A stretch of DNA of 64,000 nt, from contig JALFJX010000021.1 of the NCBI GenBank assembly GCA_022775905.1, forward strand, positions 1-64,000, in the 5' to 3' direction. Source of the stretch: Methanobrevibacter sp. (GTDB lineage Archaea > Methanobacteriota > Methanobacteria > Methanobacteriales > Methanobacteriaceae). Below the pieces are notes generated by a model. The model worked only from the letters and a program-made list of their open reading frames with translations. It was not told the origin of the DNA and did not search any database. Every line of letters begins with the position of its first letter. Position 1 is the first letter of the stretch. The translations under genes and the position numbers were made by a program. Positions 21,504 through 31,144 of the stretch are shown piece by piece.

Positions 21504-22373
21504 TTGAATTTTAATTTAAAAGAAGCATTTTTAATATTTATTCGTGGGGTGTTAATGGGCTCTGCGGATATTGTTCCAGGGGTTTCAGGAGGAACAATTG
21601 CATTAATCACTGGAATTTATGGTCATTTAGTAGAAGCAATCAGTAACATTCGCTTTGGATTTTTAAAACTATTATTTAAAGGTGATATTAATGGTTTTAT
21701 TAATGGTTTATTCGATGAAATTGATTTTAAATTTTTCATTCCATTGATTTTAGGTATTGGTGTGGCATTTTTAACCTTAGCAAAGGTTGTTACATATTGT
21801 ATGGACAATCATACTGCACTCACATATGCATTTTTCTTAGGTTTAATTATTGCTTCTGCAGTAATTTTATTTAAAAAACTCAATCAAATTAACTTAAAAA
21901 ATATTGTATTTGCTTTAATCGGTTGTATCTTAACGTTTATATTTGTAAGTTTAAATCCAATAGCTGCTAATCATTCAATACTTATATTGTTCATTTCCGG
22001 AATGATTGCAATTTGTGCAATGATTTTACCAGGTATTTCAGGATCATTCTTGTTATTACTTCTTGGACAATATAAATACATGTTAAATGCACTTCACAAC
22101 TTCCAAATAGTTGAAATTGTTGTTTTTGTAGTTGGAGCATTAATTGGTATTCTTGGATTTTCTAAAATCTTAAATTTCTTACTTAAAAATCATGAAGAAG
22201 TAACCATGGCATTTCTCATTGGTGTAATGATTGGATCCTTAAGGGTTCCGGGTGTGGAAATTCTAAATTCAGTAGGAATAAACTTCGCAGGATTATTCCC
22301 ATGTTTGATTGTTGCGGTAATTGGTTTTGCAATAATTATTATTTTGGAAACTAGATTTGATTACATCGATTAA
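21504..22373 (+). CDS. DUF368 membrane protein (polyprenyl-phosphate transporter family)
   Basis: A 289-residue integral membrane protein with about 8-9 helices. It carries the two inverted family signatures GSADIVPGVSGGTIALITGIYG (first half) and MILPGISGSFLLLLLGQY (second half). DUF368 members in bacteria (PopT) recycle undecaprenyl phosphate across the membrane. In an archaeon the substrate would be dolichyl or another polyprenyl phosphate, which is inference. Start TTG with GGTGAT three bases upstream. Monocistronic. Confidence 0.85.
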   Translation: MNFNLKEAFLIFIRGVLMGSADIVPGVSGGTIALITGIYGHLVEAISNIRFGFLKLLFKGDINGFINGLFDEIDFKFFIPLILGIGVAFLTLAKVVTYCMDNHTALTYAFFLGLIIASAVILFKKLNQINLKNIVFALIGCILTFIFVSLNPIAANHSILILFISGMIAICAMILPGISGSFLLLLLGQYKYMLNALHNFQIVEIVVFVVGALIGILGFSKILNFLLKNHEEVTMAFLIGVMIGSLRVPGVEILNSVGINFAGLFPCLIVAVIGFAIIIILETRFDYID

Positions 22374-22433
22374 ATCTAATTTCAATCTCTTTTTTTAAAA
22401 CTTATTAACAATTAAAAATATACATTAAAACCA

Positions 22434-25025
22434 ATGCTAGTATTAAAAAAGATTAAAAAACAGTGGAGGTTATATCCGATTGGTTCACCTAAAGGTGCAC
22501 TAAATCGCAAAAGAGAACCTGAATTTGTCGGTAATATTAAGTTTTCCATAAATGGTGATTCATTAGCGATTTCAAGGTTTGTTGCAGATTATAATTTCAA
22601 TGACAACTCCACATTAAATGAAAAATTAATGCCTCCTGGGGAGGTAATCAAGCTTTTACGCTCTCAAGCAGTTTTTATTGCAACTCCTGATGAAGATGTA
22701 GAGAAATTCCTGATGTCTCTCAATATCAAAGTTAGAAAAACTCAAGTTTGTGATTTCTGTGCTTATGAAGGAAATATCACTATTGTCAATTCCTCTTATT
22801 CTTATAAGTATCATAATCAATTAATTTGTAGAAATTGTGCTTTTGACACAATAAAACAGGAACTTAAGCTTCAAGGTTTTGATAAAAAGATTTTTAGAAA
22901 TTTAAAGTCTACTTTGGAAAAGACAGGGAGCTTGGAGAAGACTTTATCTGTTCTTGATCCTCATTTTGATCCTTTAAAGAATACAAAACTTACTTTGTAT
23001 GATAAAACTAAAAAGTCAAAGCACATCATACCTCCAGTTGATATGAAAAGACTCAAAATTCCTAAAAACTTTAAAAAAGTTCTTCTTGACTCTGGAAATA
23101 CTAAATTATTACCCGTTCAATATCTGGCTATTAAAGAGGGTCTTCTTAAAGGTGAAGATTTGCTTGTTGTAAGTGCAACAGGTTCAGGTAAGACTTTAGT
23201 TGGGGAACTTGCAGGTATTACAAAGGCTCTTAAAGGTAAAAAGTTTATTTTCCTTACTCCTTTGGTAGCTCTTGCTAACCAGAAATACAGGGACTTTAAA
23301 AAGAAATACTCAAAATTGGGATTGAAAGTAGCTATTAAAGTTGGGAGAAATAGAGTTAAAGCAAAAGGCGAACTTAAACTTCCTGATTCTGATGTATCCA
23401 ATGCAGATATTGTTGTTGCTACATATGAAGGAATAGATTACTTGCTTAGAATCGGTAATTCACAGGCATTATCCAACTTAGGTGTGGTTTTGATAGATGA
23501 AATTCACATGATTGATGATGAAGATAGAGGAACTCGTTTAAATGGTCTGATTAAACGTTTAAAAAATCTTTATCCTAAAACACAAATCATTGGATTGTCA
23601 GCTACAGTTAAAAATCCTGAATTCTTAGCGTCTGAATTTAATATGAAGTTAGTTCAATACTCACAAAGACCAGTTCCATTGGAAAGACACTTAGTATATA
23701 CAAGAAATGAGTCTCAAAAAAGACATTTGATGAGACAGCTTGTTCAAAAAGAGTATAATACTAAATCTAAGAAAGGGTATAGAGGACAAACTATTATATT
23801 TACAAATTCAAGGCGTAAAACTCATCAAATTGCAAATTATTTAAATAATAAACGTGTCAATGCCCATGCATACCATGCTGGTTTGTCATATTATAAAAAA
23901 GAAAGGATTGAAAAAGACTTTGATAAAGGTAAAATATCTTGCGTAGTGACTACTGCAGCTCTTGCAGCTGGTGTGGACTTCCCTGCTTCACAAGTAATAT
24001 TTGACTCACTTGTAATGGGAAACAAATGGATTAATCCAAATGAATTTTCACAGATGTTGGGTCGTGCAGGAAGACCATCCTACCATGATAGGGGTGTAGT
24101 ATACTTAATACCTGAAGTAGGCAATGACTTTGCAGGAGAATCAGAAGAGGCAAAAGCGTTGGATCTTTTAGAGAGCAACAGTGAAGATGTTTACATTGAA
24201 TATGATGAAGAATCATCCTATGAACAAATTCTCGCAGATATTTCATCTAATTCCATTAAATCTAGAAAAGAATTAAATGAGTTCTATGAAACTATTAATG
24301 TTCCAATTTCACTTAAAACAGCAACTGATGAAATGGAAGATTTAGGATTAATCAGATACACACCAAGCAATAAGATGGAAGTTACTAAGTATGGAAGAGC
24401 AACTTCAGTATCATTCTTGTCAATTGATGAAGCGGAATTCATTAAAAATACGTTAAACGATAGAGAATATCTAAAAAGATATGTTGGGCATTCTCCAATG
24501 TATAAGAAAAAGGACAAGTATGATAAATTGAAAGTGTTGATTTTAGCTATGGCATTGGATTTGGAAATGTTTGAAAATGCATATCTCTCAAGTGTTATTC
24601 ACAATCAGATAGCTAATGCATTAAAAATTAAATTTTCAACAAGATTATTTGCAGAGTCAACTTTGGATATAATATCTAGTGGGGAAGCTATTGAAAAAGT
24701 GGATAAAAAATTCCAAGATGCATTAATAGCTCTTCAGACTGATTTTATGCAATGTAAATGTCAAGATAGACCATTTTGCACATGTATGCAAAGGGGGATT
24801 TCAGAAGTCATTATTCACGAAAGACTTAAAGGAAAAGATCCTCAAGACATTTCAAATAAATTATTTAGAAAGTATCAAATTCAAGTTTATCCTGGAGATA
24901 TTTTCTCATGGTTGGATAATTTTGTCAAAAATTTAGATGCAATTAAAAGAATTGCTAAGTCATTTAATAAGAATAATATTGTTAAAAAAACTAATTACTT
25001 AATTAAGAAAATTGAAAATGGGTGA
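22434..25025 (+). CDS. Ski2-like DEAD/DEAH helicase with zinc finger (DUF5814-type)
   Basis: An 863-residue superfamily 2 helicase. The N-terminal 200 residues hold a CxxC...CxxC zinc site (Cys106, 109, 132, 135) in a domain I associate with archaeal DUF5814 helicases. Core: motif I ATGSGKT (248-254), motif II DEIH (355-358), motif III LSATV, motif V/VI with TTAALAAGVDFP and QMLGRAGRP, which resembles Hel308/Ski2 enzymes. A second Cys cluster (CKCQDRPFCTCM) lies near the end, perhaps another metal site. It is followed after six bases by a HerA-like ATPase, suggesting a joint role in DNA or RNA processing. Confidence 0.88.
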   Translation: MLVLKKIKKQWRLYPIGSPKGALNRKREPEFVGNIKFSINGDSLAISRFVADYNFNDNSTLNEKLMPPGEVIKLLRSQAVFIATPDEDVEKFLMSLNIKVRKTQVCDFCAYEGNITIVNSSYSYKYHNQLICRNCAFDTIKQELKLQGFDKKIFRNLKSTLEKTGSLEKTLSVLDPHFDPLKNTKLTLYDKTKKSKHIIPPVDMKRLKIPKNFKKVLLDSGNTKLLPVQYLAIKEGLLKGEDLLVVSATGSGKTLVGELAGITKALKGKKFIFLTPLVALANQKYRDFKKKYSKLGLKVAIKVGRNRVKAKGELKLPDSDVSNADIVVATYEGIDYLLRIGNSQALSNLGVVLIDEIHMIDDEDRGTRLNGLIKRLKNLYPKTQIIGLSATVKNPEFLASEFNMKLVQYSQRPVPLERHLVYTRNESQKRHLMRQLVQKEYNTKSKKGYRGQTIIFTNSRRKTHQIANYLNNKRVNAHAYHAGLSYYKKERIEKDFDKGKISCVVTTAALAAGVDFPASQVIFDSLVMGNKWINPNEFSQMLGRAGRPSYHDRGVVYLIPEVGNDFAGESEEAKALDLLESNSEDVYIEYDEESSYEQILADISSNSIKSRKELNEFYETINVPISLKTATDEMEDLGLIRYTPSNKMEVTKYGRATSVSFLSIDEAEFIKNTLNDREYLKRYVGHSPMYKKKDKYDKLKVLILAMALDLEMFENAYLSSVIHNQIANALKIKFSTRLFAESTLDIISSGEAIEKVDKKFQDALIALQTDFMQCKCQDRPFCTCMQRGISEVIIHERLKGKDPQDISNKLFRKYQIQVYPGDIFSWLDNFVKNLDAIKRIAKSFNKNNIVKKTNYLIKKIENG

Positions 25026-25031
25026 ATTGCA

Positions 25032-26609
25032 ATGTATGCAGAAGATAAAATATTGATTGGTTGTAATGAAACTGAAAAGGTTTTTTTATTACCTAAACTA
25101 GCTAACAGGCATGGTTTAATAGCTGGAGCAACAGGTACTGGTAAAACTGTTACTTTAAAAGTTTTGGCTGAATCTTTTTCAGATTTGGGAGTTCCAGTCT
25201 TTTTGGCTGATATGAAAGGAGATATTTCAGGACTTGCAAAAATAGGTTCTCCAAACGAAATTATCTCTAAAAATGTGGAAGCATTTTCATTGAATGATAT
25301 GGGATTCAATTTCCATGAGTATCCTGTTGAATTTTGGGATTTATTTGGTGATAAAGGTCTTCCAGTAAGAATAACTTTGTCTGAAATGGGTCCTCAATTA
25401 CTTTCAAAAATTCTAAACTTGTCTGAAGCACAATCTGGTGTGTTAAATATTGTATTTAGGGTTGCTGATGAAGAATCTCTTTTAATTATTGATATTAAGG
25501 ATTTAAAATCAATGATTAATCATGTTGTTGAAAATAAAGATAAATATGAAGGAGAATATGGTGCAATTGCTGTTAAATCAGCCAACACTATCTTAAGAAG
25601 TTTAATTACACTAGAAGATCAAGGTGGAAATGCATTCTTTGGACAACCTGCACTTGAACTCAATGATTTCATACAATTGGATGATAATGGAAAAGGAGTA
25701 ATCAACATATTGGATGCTCAAAAATTATCTTTATCTCCAGAACTATACTCAACATTCTTGCTTTGGATGTTAACTAATTTATATCAAACATTACCTGAAG
25801 TAGGTGACATGGACAAACCAAAATTTGTTTTCTTCTTTGATGAAGCACATTTATTATTTGATGACATGTCTCCTGAATTCGCTAAAAAGATTGAGCAAGT
25901 TGTAAGACTTATCAGATCAAAAGGAGTAGGTTTATACTTTATTTCACAATCTCCTGCAGATATTCCTGATGATATTTTAGCACAGCTTGGAAATCGTGTT
26001 CAACATGCACTTCATGCATACACTCCAAAAGACCAAAAAGCAGTCAAGGTAGCTGCTGAAACGTTCAGACCTAACCCTAATTTCGATACTGCAGAAGTTA
26101 TTTCCAATTTGGGAATTGGTGAAGCATTAGTTTCTGTTCTTGATGAAACTGGTGCACCAAGTGTTGTTGAGAAAGTGAATATTGTACCTCCTCAAAGTTA
26201 TATTGGTGCGATTGATGATAATTTAAGAAGTCAATTAATTGATATTTCAGAGTTTAAATCTAAATATTGGGAAGCTATTGATGGTGAATCTGCTTATGAA
26301 TTATTATTAAACAAAATTGATTCAAATCCTAATGTTGAAAGTGAAGTTCCTCAAGTTGATAAACAAATCATTGAAGAGGTTAAAGTTCAAAATAAGGAAC
26401 AATCTGAAGCACAGAATAATCAACCTGCATTCGGTTTAGGAGATATTTTAGGAACTGTTTTGGGAGGTCAACAACCAGCAAATGGTAAAAAGGCTAAAAA
26501 ATCTCCACAACAAAAAATGGTTGAAAAAGCAGCAACACAAGCAATGAACACTGCTGCTCGTGAAGTTACTAAAGGAATTATGAGGGGAATATTCGGACAA
26601 ATGAAATAG
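25032..26609 (+). CDS. HerA/FtsK-like ATPase (DUF853 family)
   Basis: A 525-residue P-loop ATPase of the HerA-FtsK class. Walker A GATGTGKT (32-39), Walker B FVFFFDEAHLLF with Asp270-Glu271, and the family segments FLADMKGDISGLAK and YFISQSPADIPDDILAQLGNRVQHALHAYTPKDQ. The C-terminal 90 residues are a low-complexity linker and a basic tail (AKKSPQQKMVEKA). HerA relatives are hexameric DNA translocases in end resection or packaging; the role of the DUF853 group is not settled. Encoded between a Ski2-like helicase and a small unknown protein with minimal spacing. Confidence 0.88.
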   Translation: MYAEDKILIGCNETEKVFLLPKLANRHGLIAGATGTGKTVTLKVLAESFSDLGVPVFLADMKGDISGLAKIGSPNEIISKNVEAFSLNDMGFNFHEYPVEFWDLFGDKGLPVRITLSEMGPQLLSKILNLSEAQSGVLNIVFRVADEESLLIIDIKDLKSMINHVVENKDKYEGEYGAIAVKSANTILRSLITLEDQGGNAFFGQPALELNDFIQLDDNGKGVINILDAQKLSLSPELYSTFLLWMLTNLYQTLPEVGDMDKPKFVFFFDEAHLLFDDMSPEFAKKIEQVVRLIRSKGVGLYFISQSPADIPDDILAQLGNRVQHALHAYTPKDQKAVKVAAETFRPNPNFDTAEVISNLGIGEALVSVLDETGAPSVVEKVNIVPPQSYIGAIDDNLRSQLIDISEFKSKYWEAIDGESAYELLLNKIDSNPNVESEVPQVDKQIIEEVKVQNKEQSEAQNNQPAFGLGDILGTVLGGQQPANGKKAKKSPQQKMVEKAATQAMNTAAREVTKGIMRGIFGQMK

Positions 26610-26617
26610 GTGATATC

Positions 26618-27109
26618 ATGGCACATCCTCACAAAGATGTAATTGCTAATATGGATGCTTCTTCATTGGTTTGCATCATTGAAGATTCTAAAAAATCTTA
26701 TGTCCTTGAAAACTTGAGTGTAAATCTGCATGAACGTCAGGTACAACTTTTAAAACAAGTTGAAAAACACGAAAAGCCACATCACAAGAAAATTAGAATT
26801 AAAAAGTTTCAAAATGCAGAAAAAGATGATTTATTTAACATGCATCTTGAATTGTCTTTAAAGAAATACAAAAAACTTGCTAGAAAAGGATTAATTGAAG
26901 TTGATTTAAATCCAAAGAATGGACTTGCTTTTGATTGTTCACTAACTTCTGAAGGTGTTGAAGTTTTAAATGAAATTTCAAGACTTGAAAGTGAATGGGA
27001 AAAAGTTGTTTCTATTAAAGATAGTGATTTGGAAGTTTTAAAAGATATTGCTTTAAATTCTTTTGGAATTTCATATAGATATAAAAAGAAGAAAGGTTTT
27101 ATTTTCTAA
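26618..27109 (+). CDS. Conserved-looking protein with winged-helix character, third gene of the helicase operon
   Basis: A 163-residue basic protein, not recognised. The centre (LSLKKYKKLARKGLIEVDLNPKNGLAFDCSLTSEGVEVL) looks like the recognition helix and wing of a MarR-like winged helix. The ends are charged (HHKKIRIKKF and YRYKKKKGFIF), which would suit nucleic-acid binding. It begins eight bases after the HerA-like ATPase stop with GGTGATATC-ATG and closes the operon. A DNA-binding accessory protein is a guess from context. Confidence 0.65.
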   Translation: MAHPHKDVIANMDASSLVCIIEDSKKSYVLENLSVNLHERQVQLLKQVEKHEKPHHKKIRIKKFQNAEKDDLFNMHLELSLKKYKKLARKGLIEVDLNPKNGLAFDCSLTSEGVEVLNEISRLESEWEKVVSIKDSDLEVLKDIALNSFGISYRYKKKKGFIF

Positions 27110-27193
27110 GAAATTTATAGTGCAGCTATTATGGCTGTATTTTTTTATTTTTACTAATTTTAACGATGCAATACACATTTTGTAAGTGGTAAT

Positions 27194-27808
27194 ATGAGAA
27201 TGCGTACTCCCTCATTTAAAGATGAATCAATTGATAATTGTGATTATTTAATCAATGACAGTATTGATTTTGACAATGATAATAAGATCTGCTTAGAAAT
27301 AGGTATGGGTAAAGGTGATTTTATTATTGGAATGGCTTTAAATAATCCAAATTATAATTATATTGGTATGGAAATGCATTCAAGTGTTTTGAGCATTGCT
27401 ATAAATAAAATAAATGATTATGATTTAAATAATATTCGTATAGTTAGGATGGATGCCAAAGATTCAATTGATTTATTGAAAGATAAGGTTGACACAATTT
27501 ATTTGAATTTTTCTGATCCTTGGCCAAAAAATAAACATGCTAAAAGAAGACTCACTCATGAATTTTATTTAAAAATTTATGATGAACTTTTTAAAGATAA
27601 AAATTGTAAAAAGATTATAATGAAAACAGACAATGATGGTTTGTTTGAATTTTCTTTAAAGAGTTTTAAAGAATATGGATATGAAATAGAAGAAATTAGT
27701 CATGATCTGCATAAAGAAAATAGGTTTAATGTAATGACTGAATATGAAAAAAAGTTTTCAAATAATGGCATAAAAATAAAATATGTAAAAGTAATAAAAA
27801 ATAACTAA
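27194..27808 (+). CDS. trmB: tRNA (guanine-N7-)-methyltransferase
   Basis: SAM-dependent enzyme that makes m7G46 in tRNA. 204 residues. SAM motif I LEIGMGKGDF, motif with GMEMHSSVLS, the diagnostic NFSDPWPKNKHAKRRLTHEFYLK block, KTDNDGLFEFS and the C-terminal TEYEKKF tRNA-binding segment. This is the bacterial/eukaryal TrmB type and is patchy in archaea, so horizontal acquisition is likely. Separate from the helicase operon by 84 bases with its own start region. Confidence 0.92.
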   Translation: MRMRTPSFKDESIDNCDYLINDSIDFDNDNKICLEIGMGKGDFIIGMALNNPNYNYIGMEMHSSVLSIAINKINDYDLNNIRIVRMDAKDSIDLLKDKVDTIYLNFSDPWPKNKHAKRRLTHEFYLKIYDELFKDKNCKKIIMKTDNDGLFEFSLKSFKEYGYEIEEISHDLHKENRFNVMTEYEKKFSNNGIKIKYVKVIKNN

Positions 27809-27830
27809 AATAAAAAAAGAAAAGTAAAAA

Positions 27831-28811
27831 CTATAAGCAGTTTTTACGTTGGTATTCTGCACTTTCAGGGTGTAATAATCCTGGTGCAATATCAAATACA
27901 GTTTTACAACCAAATTCACCTTTTTCAGCTAATCTGTATGCAGCTCTTGCATATGCGATTAAAACGGATGCAGTAAATTGTGGGTTGCTATCTAAAGTTA
28001 ATTTGTATTCAATAATGTGGTTCATTTCGTTGTTTAAACCTGTTGTACCACTTCTAAATACAATACCTCCGTGAGGAATTCCTGCATGGTTTGCATCTAA
28101 TTCTTCTTGGGTAATGAAAGTAACTGTTGTATCGTATTCGTCGAAATAATTAGGCATTGTCACAATGTCTTTTTCTATTTGTTCTTTGTCAGCACCTTCT
28201 TCTGCTACAACGTAACAGTCTCTGGTATGTTTTTGACGAGTTGTTAATTCAGGATTTTCCCCATTTCTAACTGCATTAAGAGCACTATCTACAGGAATTG
28301 TGTATTGGCGCGCATCTTGAACTCCAGGTATGTTTCTGATTGCATCAGAGTGTCCTTGGGATACTCCTTTACCCCAGAAAGTGTAATCGTTTCCGTTTGG
28401 TAAAATTGCTTGTGCATATAATCTGTTTAATGAGAAAAGACCAGGATCCCAACCTACTGAGATGACAGCTACGTTGTCTCCTTCTAATGCAGATTTGTTA
28501 ACATTTTCAAAATGTTCTGGGATTTTTGCATGTGTATCAAAACTATCAATTACATTGAAGTATTTTGCAAATTCAGGGGTTTGTACAGGTAAATCATTTG
28601 CACTTCCACCACATAACATTAATACATCAATTTCATTTTTCATGTTGTATAAATCGTCAATTTTGTATACTTTTACATCAGTTTCAGTTTCAACAGTTTC
28701 AGGGTCACGTCTTGTGAATACTCCTGCAAGTTCCATATCCTTTGCGTTGGTTACAGCAGCTTCGACTCCACGGCCGATATTTCCATAACCTAAAATTCCA
28801 ATTTTAATCAT
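27831..28811 (-). CDS. ddh: meso-Diaminopimelate D-dehydrogenase
   Basis: NADPH-dependent enzyme interconverting meso-DAP and tetrahydrodipicolinate plus ammonia, giving a one-step route to DAP/lysine. About 326 residues. Rossmann motif GILGYGNIGRGVE, then the family-specific segments SVGWDPGLFSLNR, WGKGVSQGHSDAIR, HTRDCYVV and IPHGGIVFRSG. The ATG at 28811 is preferred over the GTG at 28820, because GTGAT then forms the ribosome-binding site. The enzyme is otherwise mainly bacterial; its presence in gut Methanobacteriales points to transfer. Convergent with trmB. Confidence 0.93.
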   Translation of the reverse strand: MIKIGILGYGNIGRGVEAAVTNAKDMELAGVFTRRDPETVETETDVKVYKIDDLYNMKNEIDVLMLCGGSANDLPVQTPEFAKYFNVIDSFDTHAKIPEHFENVNKSALEGDNVAVISVGWDPGLFSLNRLYAQAILPNGNDYTFWGKGVSQGHSDAIRNIPGVQDARQYTIPVDSALNAVRNGENPELTTRQKHTRDCYVVAEEGADKEQIEKDIVTMPNYFDEYDTTVTFITQEELDANHAGIPHGGIVFRSGTTGLNNEMNHIIEYKLTLDSNPQFTASVLIAYARAAYRLAEKGEFGCKTVFDIAPGLLHPESAEYQRKNCL

Positions 28812-28950
28812 AATAATCACTATAAAAATATTGGGATAAATCGTGCGAAGTAAATAATTTTTGACTTCAAAATAAGTTTCCTATTATATGTTATTTATTC
28901 ATGTTAATAATCTTTTTCATAGTATTAAAAAGAGTTAAAAATAAATTAAT

Positions 28951-29391
28951 TTATGAAATATTGTCTGATTGTCTTTTAAAAAATGTACATTCCATGTTTA
29001 TTGAATCATAAGCAGATAAAACACATTCAATAGCTTCATTTCTATTTTTGAAGTAGTATAAATGACTTTTGCAGTCACAGTCTGAACATCCGAAATCTGT
29101 AATTCCGGTGGTATTGTCTGCAATAAATTGTGATAAGTTGCATTCTATTTTTTTAGTTGATTCGTTGTAGATTACATCAGTAATTTCTGTTTGTTTCAAT
29201 AGATAATCTACATGCCAGTGAAGCTTCTTTTCTTCACTTAAGTGTCTTTTTACTCTTGCCATTAATGAATTCATGGCTGATCCAACATATACATAAAAAC
29301 CCTCTTCAAATTGTATTTTTCCTAGTTTTTTACCAATTTGAATTGATTTTTTTGAATCGTTTTTAATTATTAAACAATAACAACCTTTCAT
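28951..29391 (-). CDS. GIY-YIG nuclease-fold protein (DUF123 family)
   Basis: A protein of about 146 residues. The segments KGCYCLIIKN and FYVYVGSAMNSLMARVKRHL match the degenerate GIY-YIG motif of DUF123, and DFGCSDCDCKSHLYYF provides a cysteine cluster that may bind metal. DUF123 members stand alone or are fused to endonuclease III and are thought to act on DNA; no activity is proven. The internal ATG at 29391 is chosen because the family starts at this point; an upstream in-frame ATG at 29436 would add 15 residues of unlikely sequence. Confidence 0.8.
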   Translation of the reverse strand: MKGCYCLIIKNDSKKSIQIGKKLGKIQFEEGFYVYVGSAMNSLMARVKRHLSEEKKLHWHVDYLLKQTEITDVIYNESTKKIECNLSQFIADNTTGITDFGCSDCDCKSHLYYFKNRNEAIECVLSAYDSINMECTFFKRQSDNIS

Positions 29392-29584
29392 AATTATATT
29401 ATAATTTTGGAGTTTTATGTAGATTACTCTATTCATTTTATATATTTTTATTATATTGTTTTGTTTAATTAAAATTACATATTATATTTTTTTATTTTGT
29501 TCTTTGAACTATTGAAAATATCTTTCGTTTTTTGATGTATTTCACACGAAAACTTTTATTAATTTTTAAGTCTAATGATTAATT

Positions 29585-29998
29585 ATGATTTTTAAACTTC
29601 AAACCAAGGGACATAAAAATGTCACTTCACTCCATAAATCTACTTTTGAAATAACTAAGGATGTTGAAATTGGTCTAACTGCAGATTGTATTATTGGAAC
29701 AAGTATGGATAAATCTATGTTTGATTTTCCACAAGAATTTAAAGATAAAATAGCTAATTCCAACACTAAAATAACTGTTATTCTGGATACTGAGAATGGA
29801 CATGATGAGATAGTAGGTTTTGGTCATGAAGATTTAACTTTAACTCATCCAACTGACATTGTTTCAAGAACTAGTGATTATACATGTTCTCGTACTTTGA
29901 TGATTAAGGCGGATAAGGCTGCAAAGGATCTTGATGCGGATTTGATTGAGGATTTAAAAAATGAAAAAGTTATGGATGTCACTATAAAATTAGTCTAA
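29585..29998 (+). CDS. DUF371 family protein
   Basis: A 137-residue archaeal protein. Family features are GHKNVTSLHKSTFEITKD near the start, TADCIIGTSMDKSM and a conserved acidic middle (DTENGHDEIVGFGHEDLTLTHPTD). The function of DUF371 is unknown; the conserved His and Asp residues suggest a possible metal or nucleotide site, which is speculation. The ATG lies close to a TATA-like element, so the transcript may be leaderless. It precedes the tRNA-Leu gene. Confidence 0.82.
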   Translation: MIFKLQTKGHKNVTSLHKSTFEITKDVEIGLTADCIIGTSMDKSMFDFPQEFKDKIANSNTKITVILDTENGHDEIVGFGHEDLTLTHPTDIVSRTSDYTCSRTLMIKADKAAKDLDADLIEDLKNEKVMDVTIKLV

Positions 29999-30056
29999 TA
30001 ATAGTTACATTTATATAGGTTAACAAATATACTTAATAATAACTACTTTTGTGTAT

Positions 30057-30143
<87 letters not shown>

Positions 30144-30261
30144 TTTTATAAACTTATTTTTTTATACTTTATTTTGTGATGTTTTATTGCTATTTTTACT
30201 AATCTATTTATAATAATTAGATTAAAATTATACATAATTAAAGATTATTTGGTGATAAATT

Positions 30262-31113
30262 ATGAAAGCTGTAATTCCTGCAGCAGGTTTTGGAACAAGA
30301 TTTTTACCTGCTACTAAAGCACAACCTAAAGAAATGTTACCTGTTTTTGATAAACCAACTATCCAGTATGTTATTGAAGAAGCAGTTGCATCTGGTATTG
30401 ATGATATTTTAATTGTTACAGGTAGAAATAAAAGGTCTATCGAAGACCATTTTGACAAATCATTTGAACTTGAACAGACTTTACAAAGTGCTGGTAAAGA
30501 TGATCGTTTAAAACAAGTTCGTGCTATCACTGACTTGGCTGATATTTGTTATGTAAGACAAAAAGAGCAAAAAGGTTTAGGTGATGCAATTAAATGTGCT
30601 AAAAAACACGTGGGTGATGAACCATTTGCAGTAATGCTTGGGGATTCAATTACTAAAGGACCAGTTCCATGCACAAAACAATTGATTGATGTTTATGAGA
30701 AGTATGATGCTTCTGCAATATCTCTTGAAGCAGTTCCAAGAGAAAAAGTGGAAAGATATGGTATTATTAAAGGAGATGAAGTTGAAAAAGATATTTACAA
30801 TATCACTAAACTTGTTGAAAAACCATTGGCTCATCAAGCACCATCTAATTTAGCTATTATGGGACGTTATGTATTAACACACGACATCTTTGATAAAATT
30901 GATGAAACAGAACCCGGTGTTGGTGGAGAAATTCAATTAACTGATGCGCTTCAAAAATTGGATTCAATTTATGGTGTTACTTTTGAAGGAAAAACCTATG
31001 ATATTGGTAATCGTTTTGAATGGTTAAAAACTTCAATTGAATTCGCATTAGAAGATCCTGAGTCTAAGGATGACTTAATTGAATATATGAAAGAAATGAT
31101 TAATGGAGTTTAA
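30262..31113 (+). CDS. galU: UTP--glucose-1-phosphate uridylyltransferase
   Basis: Makes UDP-glucose for cell-surface glycans. 283 residues; nucleotidyltransferase motif AAGFGTRFLPATKAQPKEMLP, VEKP in LVEKPLAHQAPSN, and the ELTDAL-like GGEIQLTDALQKL segment. GGTGATAAATT-ATG provides the start. Sits after tRNA-Leu and 31 bases before an aldo/keto reductase, possibly on the same transcript. Confidence 0.95.
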   Translation: MKAVIPAAGFGTRFLPATKAQPKEMLPVFDKPTIQYVIEEAVASGIDDILIVTGRNKRSIEDHFDKSFELEQTLQSAGKDDRLKQVRAITDLADICYVRQKEQKGLGDAIKCAKKHVGDEPFAVMLGDSITKGPVPCTKQLIDVYEKYDASAISLEAVPREKVERYGIIKGDEVEKDIYNITKLVEKPLAHQAPSNLAIMGRYVLTHDIFDKIDETEPGVGGEIQLTDALQKLDSIYGVTFEGKTYDIGNRFEWLKTSIEFALEDPESKDDLIEYMKEMINGV

Positions 31114-31144
31114 TTACTCCAAACTTTATTTTTAAAGATTTTTT

